A stretch of DNA of 64,000 nt from Affinundibacterium baiyunense (GTDB taxonomy: Bacteria > Pseudomonadota > Gammaproteobacteria > Burkholderiales > Burkholderiaceae_D). Numbering within the stretch: the first letter of the stretch is position 1; every line of letters starts with the position of its first letter. The notes under the pieces were generated by a model. The model saw only the letters and a program-made list of their open reading frames with translations, was not told where the DNA came from and searched no databases. Location of the stretch: positions 186,001-250,000 of the forward strand of contig NZ_JAGSPM010000001.1 of assembly GCF_018139645.1 (NCBI RefSeq), read 5' to 3'. The position numbers were made by a program, and so were the translations under genes. Positions 39,460-49,169 of the stretch are shown piece after piece.

Positions 39460-40032
39460 TTATTTTAAATAGGTCTCAGGCAAACTTAATTGCGCCCTTT
39501 CTGCTTCAAACAGCAAAGAAACAATCCACCATCTTGTACCATCATTCATTAGTTGCACGCTATTAATGCCACGTTGTGCAGTTTTACTTTTTTCGGTATT
39601 GGTTTCATAGGTTGTGAAGATATGAGCTAATTCACCCCAAACTTCGGTTTTACGGCTTAACTCTTTCTCGCGAAATCCCGTTTCAATCAAAATTGGTCCA
39701 GAGTTGGCAATATAATCACTGACCGTCATGATACGAAGAGCGAGATCTTTAGAGTCACGTTTAGGCCCAATCGCCATGATTCTTGCTTCCGGAATAAACA
39801 AAGACCGCATACGATTCCAATCACGCGGCTGACCAATGCCGCCAGAAATCACATCGTATAGAGCCGCGACAATGCCATCAATCGTTTGAACATCAGCAAC
39901 ACGTGCCACAGGTGAAGTTACGAGAACCGGTGAATTTTGTTGCAGCATGGCTGGTTTATCTGAGGCAAAGCTTGGGGCACCAAATAAAGTTGCACCAAGC
40001 AAGACTGAGCTAGCGATTATTTTTGAATACAT
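39460..40032 (-). CDS. Secreted NTF2-like (SnoaL-type) protein
   Basis: A 190-residue exported protein. The signal peptide MYSKIIASSVLLGATLFGAPSFA is followed by an NTF2-like alpha/beta cone: IVAALYDVISGG, RDWNRMRSLFIPEARIMAIG and a C-terminal block ending GTRWWIVSLLFEAER. Such domains occur in enzymes and ligand-binding proteins, so no activity can be inferred. The ATG at 40032 is chosen because AGGAGT precedes it and a signal peptide follows; the longer frame to 40149 is not supported. It is convergent with the coiled-coil gene and is the last core-like gene before the accessory island. Confidence 0.82.
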   Translation of the reverse strand: MYSKIIASSVLLGATLFGAPSFASDKPAMLQQNSPVLVTSPVARVADVQTIDGIVAALYDVISGGIGQPRDWNRMRSLFIPEARIMAIGPKRDSKDLALRIMTVSDYIANSGPILIETGFREKELSRKTEVWGELAHIFTTYETNTEKSKTAQRGINSVQLMNDGTRWWIVSLLFEAERAQLSLPETYLK

Positions 40033-40558
40033 TTTATTTTTACTCCTAATGTTGATGGGTACATTGAGATTGGACTTGATCAAATAGCGTACGAGTAGAA
40101 CATTAACGTGATCACGCCGGTTCGACGTTTGTGATGAGATAAAGTTCATAGCTGCTTTTTGCGAATCTTTGTTTGGGTGGATTGATAGTTAGTGTTCTTG
40201 TTTGTCGTTGGTGTAGAGTTGGTTTTGTTTGGAGCAGCTTTAAATACTCACACAAAAGCACTAAACAGGATAATACAATATTCGCAATCTTGGTCGTTTA
40301 GGGTGGGTGTTGCGAACGTAACTCGTTGAATAATTTAGACTTCTGTGTTTTTTATATGCATCACATGTTGCTATTAAAAATTAACCATTCGTGTTGCGTA
40401 TTCTTTATCTTAAAGGCAGCACTTAAAACCAACTTCGAATGTAAATTCCAGATAAGAGTTCTTCTCCTTCAGCGATAATTTTCAAGCCATTTGTCAGCAT
40501 CTTGATTGTTAACGCAGAAACATGTCGCGTTCTTTTAATATATAAACGTGAAAATGTT
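40033..40558. other. Gene-free AT-rich region at the left edge of the island
   Basis: About 525 bases with no convincing gene, tRNA or repeat. It separates core-like genes from the accessory genes and is a likely place for the island boundary. No copy of the short repeats found at the right end (60.2-60.5 kb) was seen here. Confidence 0.4.
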
Positions 40559-41926
40559 ATGATGGAAATGCAAACTCTAAACCTGCCCTTCGAAAAAAAC
40601 AAAATGAGTCTCAATGCTTCCGAGGCGCGCTTAAGCGCGATGACCCGCAAGACATTCCTTTCAATGTGGAGTTATGAAAATCCGTTTTACAAACGAGGAA
40701 AGGAGCTCTGCGATGTGTTAGTCGTATGCGGTAACGACGTAATCATAATCTCGGATAAACTTAACGCCTTCGGCGATCATCCAGATGCTAAAGTGAATTG
40801 GAAGCGCTGGTACAAAAAAGCAATCGATGCGAGCATACGACAACTATGCGGGGCTCGAAATCAACTCAAAAGAGATCCAGGTAAAGTTTATATTAATGCT
40901 CAGGTATCTTCGCCATTACCTCTGCGTCTTCCTTCAATTGATCAAATGCGTATCCATCTTATTGCGGTAGCCAATGGATGCGAAGAACCATGTCTCAAGT
41001 TATTTGGGCGATCAAGCATAACGATCAATACCCAAATAAAAGATAGTTCAGAAATTTTCTCAGTCGGCACTCTTACTGACGATGGGGACTTTATTCATAT
41101 CGTTGGAACTAAGGCACTCGATGCCATATTTCAATGTTTCGATACAACGAGAGACTTCATCGACTATCTTAATCGAAAAAAAGAGGCACTATTGCGTGAG
41201 CACTGGATAATAGATGGTGAAGAGAACCTTGTAGCCCTGTATATGATGAGCCAACGAGGAGACAGACCTTTCTCTATTCCATTGCATGCTATACCTATTG
41301 AAAAGGATATTCGCGTTGTTAAAGGTGATAAATGGTTAACATACTTGGGAGGGGCAGCTCACGCATATCGTCAGGAGTCAAATGCTAGAGAGATGTCGTA
41401 TTTCATCGATCATCTTATCGAGGGTGTCGTCGAAGACTACACTTCTGAGAGAATGATAATCGGGCAAAATCAAAGCATTTCTTATCACGAACAGGCATTT
41501 CGGATGCTAGCTAGCGAATCTCGCGTAAGTCGTCAATTGTTAGTTCAAGCATTGATGGATATCTACCTAGAAAGTACAAATACATTTTGGTGTAACATCG
41601 CTGAGTCTATCGATGAACCTAGCCTCTATTATTTGTGGTTGTTATATCCGCCAGCACCTATGGAATGGCAAATTGAAAAACTTGAGGCACATCTGCTTAA
41701 TGAACTAACAAAATACATGATTGTATGTCGATCAAAATTCCCTAATGCGAGACGAATATTTGGGATTTGCTTACCAAATAGGGACTGCAATCACACTTCG
41801 CAAATATATCGAGTTATTGATGGTGAAAAATGGACGGATGAGATGCAAGAGGCTGCGAACAAATACGAACAAGTTGAAAACATCTTAGCAGAAACACAGG
41901 AAATCACATTGATCGCAGCACGGTAA
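40559..41926 (+). CDS. Nuclease-like protein of unknown function
   Basis: A protein of about 455 residues. Near the N terminus is RGKELCDVLVVCGNDVIIISDK, where E, D and the SDK triad fit the PD-(D/E)XK (NERD/RecB-like) nuclease pattern. A following segment with WKRWYKKAIDASIRQLCGARNQL resembles other proteins with the same N-terminal block. The remainder has no recognised domain. The start is uncertain: several Met codons cluster at 40,559-40,568, another lies at 40,502 and another at 40,604, none with a strong ribosome-binding site. It stands alone, convergent with the next gene. A defence function is plausible from context only. Confidence 0.65.
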   Translation: MMEMQTLNLPFEKNKMSLNASEARLSAMTRKTFLSMWSYENPFYKRGKELCDVLVVCGNDVIIISDKLNAFGDHPDAKVNWKRWYKKAIDASIRQLCGARNQLKRDPGKVYINAQVSSPLPLRLPSIDQMRIHLIAVANGCEEPCLKLFGRSSITINTQIKDSSEIFSVGTLTDDGDFIHIVGTKALDAIFQCFDTTRDFIDYLNRKKEALLREHWIIDGEENLVALYMMSQRGDRPFSIPLHAIPIEKDIRVVKGDKWLTYLGGAAHAYRQESNAREMSYFIDHLIEGVVEDYTSERMIIGQNQSISYHEQAFRMLASESRVSRQLLVQALMDIYLESTNTFWCNIAESIDEPSLYYLWLLYPPAPMEWQIEKLEAHLLNELTKYMIVCRSKFPNARRIFGICLPNRDCNHTSQIYRVIDGEKWTDEMQEAANKYEQVENILAETQEITLIAAR

Positions 41927-42076
41927 CTTTGTTATAGACTCTGATTCTGTGATGAGTATCTCGATCTCAGGTATATGAATCGGTGACTTCCGTATTGATT
42001 CTATTAGGAGGATTCAATCTGGGGCTTCAAATATTACAAGTAGTCTTTCATCAAAGTAGAATGAATCAATCGTCAC

Positions 42077-43996
42077 TTAATAAAGTGTGTCACAAAGCCT
42101 GTCTTCGATCATGCGGTCCCACAATGGGTTTAAAGTCTCAGAGATAACCACCATTTCAGGTTCCGGAAGCCGTTCTATGTTCCATATCAGCGCGAGTAAT
42201 GAGCGAAGAGCCATATCCAAGAGTTTCGAGGAGTAAGAAGACTCTTGGCTACTCTCTATACGTTTTTCAAGCTCTTCACTCAAACTGCCATCGCCAAGCT
42301 GCAAATTGCCGCGAATATGGCGATCTGAATTCTCGTTAACCATATTTGCCAATCGCTTTAATAGCCTTAATACAGGTAAGACGTCGCTCGTATTAAGTGC
42401 CGCATCTCTTCTGTACACATGAAAGTGAGATTGAAGTTGTTCAGCATTCTTGGTCAATGATTCCAAAGTGGGGTTGCTATTAGACATTGATCTAGCTGGA
42501 AACCCCTGAAGTGAATAGATGTGTGGAGAAAGGTCAACACTCGGCGCCGGACGCATAACCAGTTTAGTGAAAAAATTCGCTCCGTCTTTGGCTTTTTGGA
42601 CCTCTTCCCGAATGATCCATTCATGTACAGCAGGAAGAAATTCATTGAAGAGCCAATTATGTGCATATTCAGCATCCCAAGCGTGGCGGGGATGCATCGC
42701 CACGGGTTCATTCGAAATAGAGGTGATAGCTGACCAGCCAAGATCGACTTTTTCGTCGTAGGGAAGGGTGATTCCGCCCTGCTGATAGGCGTCTAAAATT
42801 AGATGATAACCTCTGTCAAGTGATTCTGTGTCAACATCGACAAATACTTTAAGTGAGCCAGTTGATCGTTCGAAAATATGCCATTTTGTGTTCCCCTGGC
42901 CTGAATCATGTTCCTGTGCGAACGAGAGAAATGCTCTCCAAAGTGGCCGACTTATCTTCGCAAGAGCAAATGTTTTTTTCTGTGTCTCTTGTATTGGGTC
43001 AAATCTAATAAAACGCCAATTTGCTTCTAACGACTTGGCCGCCTCCAGATAAGCTCTCCAAGCTCTTGAGAATACCCAATGCAAATGGCGAACTTCACTC
43101 TCGTCTAAAAAGAGGCGTATATCTGGGGCAACAAAAATATAGCGCCCGTTAAATCCAGGTAGCGGTTTTGCGTATGGCGCCTGTGAAAGATCTCTTGTGT
43201 GGCCAACCCATTGAAGCCATTTGATCATTGTCAAGCTTGGTATGGAAAACGTTATGCCGCTCAAGTCTACACGCGCAAACGATAAGATTGATGTAAATCT
43301 TGGGGAACGTTCGTTAGGAACAAATACATCAAGTCTTAATGTTTCATTTTCAAATATAAAATTGTTTTCGAATTGGCTTTCAAACTCGCAGCGGTATCGC
43401 TCAGGGTATTTATCAGGAACAAGTGTTGTAGAGCAAAACCGTGAAGAAATTTGTGCTCCGAAGAAGACTTCAACTAACTCAGGTTGGTTGCTAAGTAGAG
43501 TGTTTAACTTGTTTAAGCTCCAAAGCTCGGCGGTAACACCTTTGGAGTCCAATAAGAATACTTGTTCCGTCCACTCCTCAAGCAGCTTCGTATCTTTTTC
43601 GACAGCGAACGGTATGCAAAGAATGTAATGCTCAGTATCAACTACCTTTTTATCTTCGATAAATTTTCGCACCCATGACCGCAATTCCCCTTTTCTCAAA
43701 TTTCTGACATTTTTACATTGCATTACGGTCTGTTTTTTCGATCCTACTTTCAATGCGATAATGTCGACCCCAAATTGTTCTTGTCCTTGTCTGCCATAGC
43801 CGAATACCTGCAGCATACGGCTGCTATAGGTTGCATCAAGTAAGCGTGCACTTAGTTTTTCGAAAGAGGGCCATGGAACCTGTTCGAATGGAAGCGAAGT
43901 AAGCTTTGGATCATACGCGAAGTAGTCAGAGCAATCGGGCGCCTCGAAAAACTTATTGAGGTCAAGTTCGCGTGGATTTTCTTGGTCGTCACTCAT
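42077..43996 (-). CDS. Large protein with N-terminal Mrr-like restriction endonuclease domain
   Basis: A 639-residue protein. Residues about 42-150 resemble an Mrr/PD-(D/E)XK nuclease: Glu46 (FEKLSARLL), Asp78 (FGVDIIAL) and Gln93-x-Lys95 (MQCKN) are correctly spaced. The remaining 480 residues are unrecognised and end in a helical region. The ATG at 43996 is chosen because the upstream part of the open frame (to 44089) is poor in coding character. It lies downstream of the ABC-three-component operon on the same strand with a gap of 193 bases, so it may be a separate restriction-type effector or an added cargo gene. Confidence 0.7.
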   Translation of the reverse strand: MSDDQENPRELDLNKFFEAPDCSDYFAYDPKLTSLPFEQVPWPSFEKLSARLLDATYSSRMLQVFGYGRQGQEQFGVDIIALKVGSKKQTVMQCKNVRNLRKGELRSWVRKFIEDKKVVDTEHYILCIPFAVEKDTKLLEEWTEQVFLLDSKGVTAELWSLNKLNTLLSNQPELVEVFFGAQISSRFCSTTLVPDKYPERYRCEFESQFENNFIFENETLRLDVFVPNERSPRFTSILSFARVDLSGITFSIPSLTMIKWLQWVGHTRDLSQAPYAKPLPGFNGRYIFVAPDIRLFLDESEVRHLHWVFSRAWRAYLEAAKSLEANWRFIRFDPIQETQKKTFALAKISRPLWRAFLSFAQEHDSGQGNTKWHIFERSTGSLKVFVDVDTESLDRGYHLILDAYQQGGITLPYDEKVDLGWSAITSISNEPVAMHPRHAWDAEYAHNWLFNEFLPAVHEWIIREEVQKAKDGANFFTKLVMRPAPSVDLSPHIYSLQGFPARSMSNSNPTLESLTKNAEQLQSHFHVYRRDAALNTSDVLPVLRLLKRLANMVNENSDRHIRGNLQLGDGSLSEELEKRIESSQESSYSSKLLDMALRSLLALIWNIERLPEPEMVVISETLNPLWDRMIEDRLCDTLY

Positions 43997-44189
43997 TCTA
44001 ATTTCTATGAAATAGTCGTTTACCTGCAGACTTAAGGTTGTTTGGCTGACAAAGATCCAGTATCCCGTTTCAGTAGGTACTGAAATCATCTAACAAACTC
44101 TAACGATAGACTTGTTCTTTCCTTATATGAAACGAAAAATTAGCGGCATTTCTATAATATGATCATAAACCGGCATTTCAACGAGGTGC

Positions 44190-46058
44190 TTAATTGATTG
44201 TAGGTGCGTCGTCATCGCCGTTCTCATCAAATTTACCAGCAACATCGCTAATGTTGACTTTGTCTCGAACAGGGTAAAAGCCATACCTACCTTTGCCGAT
44301 ATTACCCGTAAAGGTGATAGGATCTAGCAATTTTGCCGTGTCTGTTTTAATGGGCTCGTTCTCAAGAACGATAATTTGGCCACGCCCGTTCCACGTAGAC
44401 ATCCAATCATAGAATAAGTCAATCACCGTCGTCGCTGGCACGTCAAGTTCCTCGTTAGACTCAGGGTCCGCATACGTCTTAAGCGGTGAATCTAGGAGAA
44501 CCACACCAAGATGTGGATGGCCTTTTTCAAGGGCGTGCTCCATAAATGAAATCACCAATGCTGAAAGGTATAGGCCTCGTACACCTGCGCCGTAACTTAA
44601 TCGTGAGCGGTCATCTATGCGCAGATCACAGGATTCATCGTCAAGTGAAATATTTTCAATCGCGCTAAAGCCCCATTTTTTGAGAAGATCCTTAGCACGA
44701 TTTGCAACCTCGCGGCCAAATGAACCACTCTCGCGCGTTACAGTGATGCGCTTACGGACTGTGGCCTTCTTGAGCCTTTCAATTTCAAGACTAAGACGTT
44801 GTATCTCATCGAAGTTACTCAATTGAGACGAAAGTTCGGAATGTTGTTGCGCTAGACTTCTCGGGTCTGCCGTAAACTCTATTCGAACGTCTTGTAGGGC
44901 GGTTGCTTCACTTCTCTGGAGCCGACTGAGTTCAGTTTCGATTGTGTGGGTTCTAGTTTTGTACGTTTGGTAGCGTCCTCGTTCATGCTGAAGCGCTGCG
45001 ACAAGCCCCGCATTTAATTTCCGAATCTTCTCGACCTCTGCTGCGATGGCTGTCCTGTAACGGCCTGGCGTTCCAGGTTGCAAATCATTTGGGTCGACTT
45101 GTTCTTCCAATGGAGTGCCACACAAAGGGCAATCAACGGATGGAAGTTCTTGGAAGAACGCGACACCTTCACTTGTTCCGCCAAGACGTGCAAGATCATT
45201 AGTGTACTTCTTCTGCAAAAGCTCGAATCTGCCAATCATCGATTGCGCATGATTTCGAATATTTTCGCTGATGCGTAGAGCGTCTATATTTTCCACAATT
45301 TGTATACGCAATGTCTTGAGAGTAGCTGCGCGGGCATCATACTGGTTTGTAATCGCAGTCAATGTGGCATTTACTCGGTCTAATGCCTCTGCCACATCTT
45401 CTCGTCTCAATTCTGCATTCATGACAGATCGGATGCGCGCTAAAGCGGCCTCTGCTGCTTGCAGTTCGCCTCGAGCACGTTCGGTGTCCGATTGAGATCT
45501 TCGCAATTGAATTCCAGAGTCATCGCTACCAGTTAGAAAAAGGTGAAAAGAAGCCTCACGTTTTGGAGCAGAGTGACCAGCCCCTACACTAGGCTGTTTG
45601 GCAGGGATGTCGGACTGAGACCAAAGGGACCAATGTCGAAGATCGTCTCCCGTTACTGGGCCTCTCTTGCTATGATTGCGAAGAATCTGCTTGCCATTCG
45701 CACCGGATAAGGTCACAAGTAATTTTCCAAGATCTTGATCCAGAGGTTCAAAAGTCCTCCCGTCATTATTACCTATTGGACGATAATAAACTGTAGCTCC
45801 TCCTCCAGATAATCCCCGACGAACCTCGTACTCATCTCCGTGGGCACTAAATCGTAATCGAAGTTCCTGGTAGCCGCTCGCTAACGGGAACCCTTCGGGA
45901 ATATCATCGCCTCCTAACATGTACCACAGGCAGTGGTAAATGTAAGACTTCCCAGTCTCGCTTGGTCCCCGAATAAGTCGTTGTTTAGGGTGGAAATTAA
46001 CCTCAGCAACGTCGCTGCTTGGGCCGTGAACCGAAAGTGAAGTTAGAACTATGCTCAT
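44190..46058 (-). CDS. Rad50/SMC-like ABC ATPase of an ABC-three-component system
   Basis: A 622-residue ATPase. The Walker A motif is GPSETGKS (31-38). A coiled-coil region (about 185-440) is interrupted by a zinc-hook-like CPLC (Cys310, Cys313). A Walker B-like strand GVVLLDSPLKTY carries Asp523. The short coils and hook resemble a reduced Rad50. Its start overlaps the preceding gene by four bases (ATGA), so it is translationally coupled. It is the last gene of a three-gene operon with a middle component and a nuclease-bearing protein, the composition of the predicted ABC-3C conflict systems described by Aravind's group. Confidence 0.8.
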   Translation of the reverse strand: MSIVLTSLSVHGPSSDVAEVNFHPKQRLIRGPSETGKSYIYHCLWYMLGGDDIPEGFPLASGYQELRLRFSAHGDEYEVRRGLSGGGATVYYRPIGNNDGRTFEPLDQDLGKLLVTLSGANGKQILRNHSKRGPVTGDDLRHWSLWSQSDIPAKQPSVGAGHSAPKREASFHLFLTGSDDSGIQLRRSQSDTERARGELQAAEAALARIRSVMNAELRREDVAEALDRVNATLTAITNQYDARAATLKTLRIQIVENIDALRISENIRNHAQSMIGRFELLQKKYTNDLARLGGTSEGVAFFQELPSVDCPLCGTPLEEQVDPNDLQPGTPGRYRTAIAAEVEKIRKLNAGLVAALQHERGRYQTYKTRTHTIETELSRLQRSEATALQDVRIEFTADPRSLAQQHSELSSQLSNFDEIQRLSLEIERLKKATVRKRITVTRESGSFGREVANRAKDLLKKWGFSAIENISLDDESCDLRIDDRSRLSYGAGVRGLYLSALVISFMEHALEKGHPHLGVVLLDSPLKTYADPESNEELDVPATTVIDLFYDWMSTWNGRGQIIVLENEPIKTDTAKLLDPITFTGNIGKGRYGFYPVRDKVNISDVAGKFDENGDDDAPTIN

Positions 46059-46555
46059 ATATCACTCCGTATATTTCGATCCACAAATTCAAGTTCAGCT
46101 CCCCAAAGGTGGCCGCTTTCGGCAAATCGGCTAGTCAAATCTGTCGAGTCGATTTGGCCGAATCGATCAGCTACCCAACTACAGCGCTGCTCCAGATCTC
46201 GTAAATAGTTTGAAGTTAACGCACTTGTCATTGTTCGTGCAACTTCTCCAGAATAGTAGGTTATACCATCGGTTCCAAGTGAAGCTGAGACTAGCCCGCG
46301 TGTACTCATAAGATATAGACCCTGCTCGATAAGCTCCCGTCGACTCATTAACTCTGCACCACGAAACGGGATCGGAGTATGCAAACTACTTGGGCCATTA
46401 AGATCACCAGAGTAAACTACAGCGTAGTCGAGCAATACCAGTTTTTGAATGTCTGCGCCGCGCGGGGTTAGTGCCTGTAGAAGGTAGACCATGCGGATGC
46501 CAAGTTCAAAAGGAGAATTAAATACCGGCAAGGCCGGTCGTTTTACCTGACCCAC
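46055..46555 (-). CDS. ABC-three-component system middle component (MC2-like)
   Basis: A 166-residue helical protein. The blocks FNSPFELGIRMVYLLQ, ADIQKLVLLDYAVVYSGD, SLHTPIPFRGAEL and RRELIEQGLYLM match the family of small middle components that link the nuclease/CTD protein and the ATPase in ABC-3C systems; I believe this is the MC2 type, from memory of the family. It overlaps the upstream gene by 13 bases and the downstream ATPase gene by four, so the three are tightly coupled. Confidence 0.75.
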   Translation of the reverse strand: MGQVKRPALPVFNSPFELGIRMVYLLQALTPRGADIQKLVLLDYAVVYSGDLNGPSSLHTPIPFRGAELMSRRELIEQGLYLMSTRGLVSASLGTDGITYYSGEVARTMTSALTSNYLRDLEQRCSWVADRFGQIDSTDLTSRFAESGHLWGAELEFVDRNIRSDI

Positions 46556-47661
46556 TTCAGCCTCTTCTGATTAGCTAAATGATGACAGGTCCCTGGAAGA
46601 TCACCTGGCCTCAAATTTGGCGCCAACACGCTGTCATTCACAACAAGTTGTTCAGCTCCACTTGTACCCGCTTCGAGCCTGTCCAATCCGGTCTTGTGTC
46701 GTGGGCTTTTAATCTTCGGATCGATGCCTACAAGCACCATCTTCAGTAAATCATCAAAATGCTCTTCTCCGTGCGTGTCTCTGCTAAATATCTTGAGTCC
46801 CTCTGCACAATAGAAGTTCGTTCGTTGACTTTGAAAGTGATCGCCACATGAGCTCGACGCCATCAGCTCGTCTAGTGTTAAATTCCTGCCGGTGAACTCA
46901 GCGTACACTTTCTGCAACTCCTCAATATAGACTTGTTCATGGGTCTCCGGTTCAGCGGGAGTCAAAGGGTCATCACCACGCTCACCCTCAATGCCGAATA
47001 AATCAAAATGTGCCCTTTGGTCCTTTGAATGCCACTCCAATATGTCGCGTGTCTGGCATTCAATAATTTTCTCAAAATCGAATGTCATAATCAGTTTCTC
47101 GAGATCTGGGGTTAACTCTAAACTACGCCCCTTGAAACCAGTCTTACCTTCTTTCCAGTCCTGAAGCAGTCGTTGTTTGAATTCATGAGGTCTGGTCATA
47201 AGATTGTGTAGGTCGTTACCGACACCTCTTGGCGCACAAAGGTAATAGTAGCGAGGTTCTGGATATGTCTTCGCAGCGAGATGCAAAAAAAATTTAGCAA
47301 GTTCTTTAAAAACGTCGCTTGGAGTCAACGCATGATTATAGTGTTTGCCCTGGTATAGGTCCCACTGTCCTTCAATCAGATTGGGCTGTAGGCGCGCCTC
47401 GATATCTCGCCCACCATCTCCCGAGCCTCCTAACTGTTTGACGAAAGCATACTTCAACCCATCACCTACAGGCCGATTTAGGCAAGCAACTTCGACGAGT
47501 TTCTCCCACTGGTCGGAGTGAAATAATAAGACTTGGGAAGAAGGTGGAATGGCGCCGCGTTTGACCGCGAATTGATTCTTCCTCTTTTGTTTCGGACTCG
47601 GGTTTTCTTCTAAATCGCTAGGCGCCGCGCTGACAAAAATTTCTTGAATCGGATTTCTCAT
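46543..47661 (-). CDS. ABC-three-component protein with PD-(D/E)XK nuclease and C-terminal domain
   Basis: A 372-residue protein. An N-terminal nuclease-like domain has Glu53, Asp86 (GDGGRDIEA) and Gln104-x-Lys106 (YQGKHY), a clear PD-(D/E)XK arrangement. The C-terminal domain ends CHHLANQKRLKWVR, the signature of ABC-3C C-terminal domains (probably the CTD7 class, from memory). It is the likely effector subunit. I use the ATG at 47661 because GCGGAAAG precedes it at good spacing; a start at 47754 would add 31 residues of unclear character. It is first in the operon with the middle component and Rad50-like ATPase. Confidence 0.75.
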   Translation of the reverse strand: MRNPIQEIFVSAAPSDLEENPSPKQKRKNQFAVKRGAIPPSSQVLLFHSDQWEKLVEVACLNRPVGDGLKYAFVKQLGGSGDGGRDIEARLQPNLIEGQWDLYQGKHYNHALTPSDVFKELAKFFLHLAAKTYPEPRYYYLCAPRGVGNDLHNLMTRPHEFKQRLLQDWKEGKTGFKGRSLELTPDLEKLIMTFDFEKIIECQTRDILEWHSKDQRAHFDLFGIEGERGDDPLTPAEPETHEQVYIEELQKVYAEFTGRNLTLDELMASSSCGDHFQSQRTNFYCAEGLKIFSRDTHGEEHFDDLLKMVLVGIDPKIKSPRHKTGLDRLEAGTSGAEQLVVNDSVLAPNLRPGDLPGTCHHLANQKRLKWVR

Positions 47662-48078
47662 ATTCGTATCTTTCCGCTTTTTGGGTAGCGCGAGCCATGC
47701 ACTCAAATCACTTTGCGCGAAATTTAATAATCTCGAGATTTCGTGCATCTTCACATGTTTTAAATGCCCCTACATTTCCCCTGATTTTCAAAAAATGATG
47801 GAACATTTCTACTTATTTAACCATCGATTCTCGGATAATCGATGCCAGCAAATTCAGCTTTCAATCATTCAGGACACCAGCTTTTGTGTGAAGATGAGAA
47901 TCGGTATAATGATTGAAGTGGCAAAAAAATATCTCCGCGATGGGATCTCACGTATATCAGTGTCGGCTATATCTTGACAAGAATTCTATAAGTTGACTGA
48001 GATCACGTCAATTTAAAATGCTTTATATTTTTGCATTTTGAGCACATGACAGAAAATAAAGAAACGTCAAAGGGCAAT
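47662..48078. other. Divergent promoter region between two defence-type units
   Basis: About 417 bases between the ABC-3C operon and the next plus-strand gene, assuming the starts chosen here. It contains an inverted repeat ATCGATT/AATCGAT (47823-47843) and TTGAC/GTCAA arms around 47,993-48,011 that could be operator sites. No complete -35/-10 pair was convincing. Confidence 0.4.
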
Positions 48079-48924
48079 ATGCACATATTCGACGAACTGA
48101 AGGCGGCGCTGAAGACCAACTTTCAGCGCGAACTTTTCGACGGGGCGTTAATGTCGCTACGTGCGGTGGGGAATCCGTTGAGGTTAAATAATTTTTCCAC
48201 TGCTATTCGCGAACTAGTTCGAGATCTTTTCGACCATCTCGCGCCAAATGAACAAATAAAACAATGTTCATGGTATGTGCCCGATCCGACCTCTGCAACA
48301 GGTGTGACAAGAGGGCACCGCGTTTCCTACGTAATTCACGGTGGAATCTCTCCTGCATTTGCCCAAGATGACCTGCAAATAGATGTTACGAGCGAGCGTA
48401 AAAGACTCACTGAGGTCGTAAATACGCTAAGTAAATTTACTCACGTTACCATTAATACGTTTAACACACCGTCCGATGATGTCGATAAGTATGGGGCTGA
48501 TGCTTGCACAGCTTTACTAGGTGTTTTGATCGCTGCTGACGAAGCACGTCAAACTCTGGTCGAAGCAATTCAAGAACAAGTGGAAGAAGACGTCGTTCAA
48601 GCTGTGATCAGTGAAACCGTAATGTCGGTAGATGAAATCGCTACCCATCACTGTATTGACGAGGTTGAGCTTGACCTAATCGAGGTCGTGAGTATCGATG
48701 CGAAAGAAATCCAGTTTATTGCTCATGGTAGCATCTGCGTGGAGTTGCAATGGGGTTCAAACAGCGATGTACGAAATGATATGGGAGCCATCATGAACGA
48801 AAATTTCCCGCTATCGATGAAGTTTTCTAGCTCGGTTGCATCCCCCTCCGAAGTGACTGCAGTAGAAAACTCGCTCTCAGTTGATACGTCTGATTGGTAC
48901 GACGACTATTACGACGAAGAATAG
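48079..48924 (+). CDS. pPIWI-associated-nuclease-like protein, putative
   Basis: A protein of about 281 residues. The N-terminal block (LSLRAVGNPLRLNNFSTAIRELV-type helix followed by CSWYVPDP and YVIHGGIS) and the C-terminal block ELQWGSNSDVRNDMGA with MNENFPLSM resemble domains annotated as predicted pPIWI-associating nucleases. This match is from memory and needs a profile search. The extreme C terminus is acidic (DDYYDEE). The ATG at 48079 has AAGGG at good spacing; one at 48046 is an alternative. No PIWI-like gene is present nearby, so if the family call is right it works alone or with unrecognised partners. Confidence 0.6.
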   Translation: MHIFDELKAALKTNFQRELFDGALMSLRAVGNPLRLNNFSTAIRELVRDLFDHLAPNEQIKQCSWYVPDPTSATGVTRGHRVSYVIHGGISPAFAQDDLQIDVTSERKRLTEVVNTLSKFTHVTINTFNTPSDDVDKYGADACTALLGVLIAADEARQTLVEAIQEQVEEDVVQAVISETVMSVDEIATHHCIDEVELDLIEVVSIDAKEIQFIAHGSICVELQWGSNSDVRNDMGAIMNENFPLSMKFSSSVASPSEVTAVENSLSVDTSDWYDDYYDEE

Positions 48925-49100
48925 TTATTTGCGTTACTGCAGTTCCCCTAGCTTTCGAGCAACAACAATTTGGAAGTTAAGAGTTGTCTACGACATTAAG
49001 GGATGTCCAGTAATCATACTAAATTGAGAAAGTAACGTGCGAAATGTTTTCATGTGCTTCTGCAGTATAACCGTAAACATACATCACTTTGTTTTCCAAC

Positions 49101-49130
49101 TTAACAATCGCCTTAGCTGGTTAGTATAAT
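49101..49130 (+). promoter_or_regulatory. Sigma-70 promoter candidate
   Basis: TTAACA (49101-49106) and TATAAT (49125-49130) are separated by 18 bases and lie about 40 bases upstream of the next gene's start. The -10 is a perfect consensus and the -35 matches at five of six positions. Confidence 0.65.
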
Positions 49131-49169
49131 CTGTCCGAAAAATAATCTAACAAAGACGAGGCCGCAGCA

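Noticed and set aside
40281-40325. TTCGCA and TGCGAACG words near the left island border, partly like the right-end repeats
   Set aside because: Only six to eight bases match and the order differs, so they cannot be called attachment sites.
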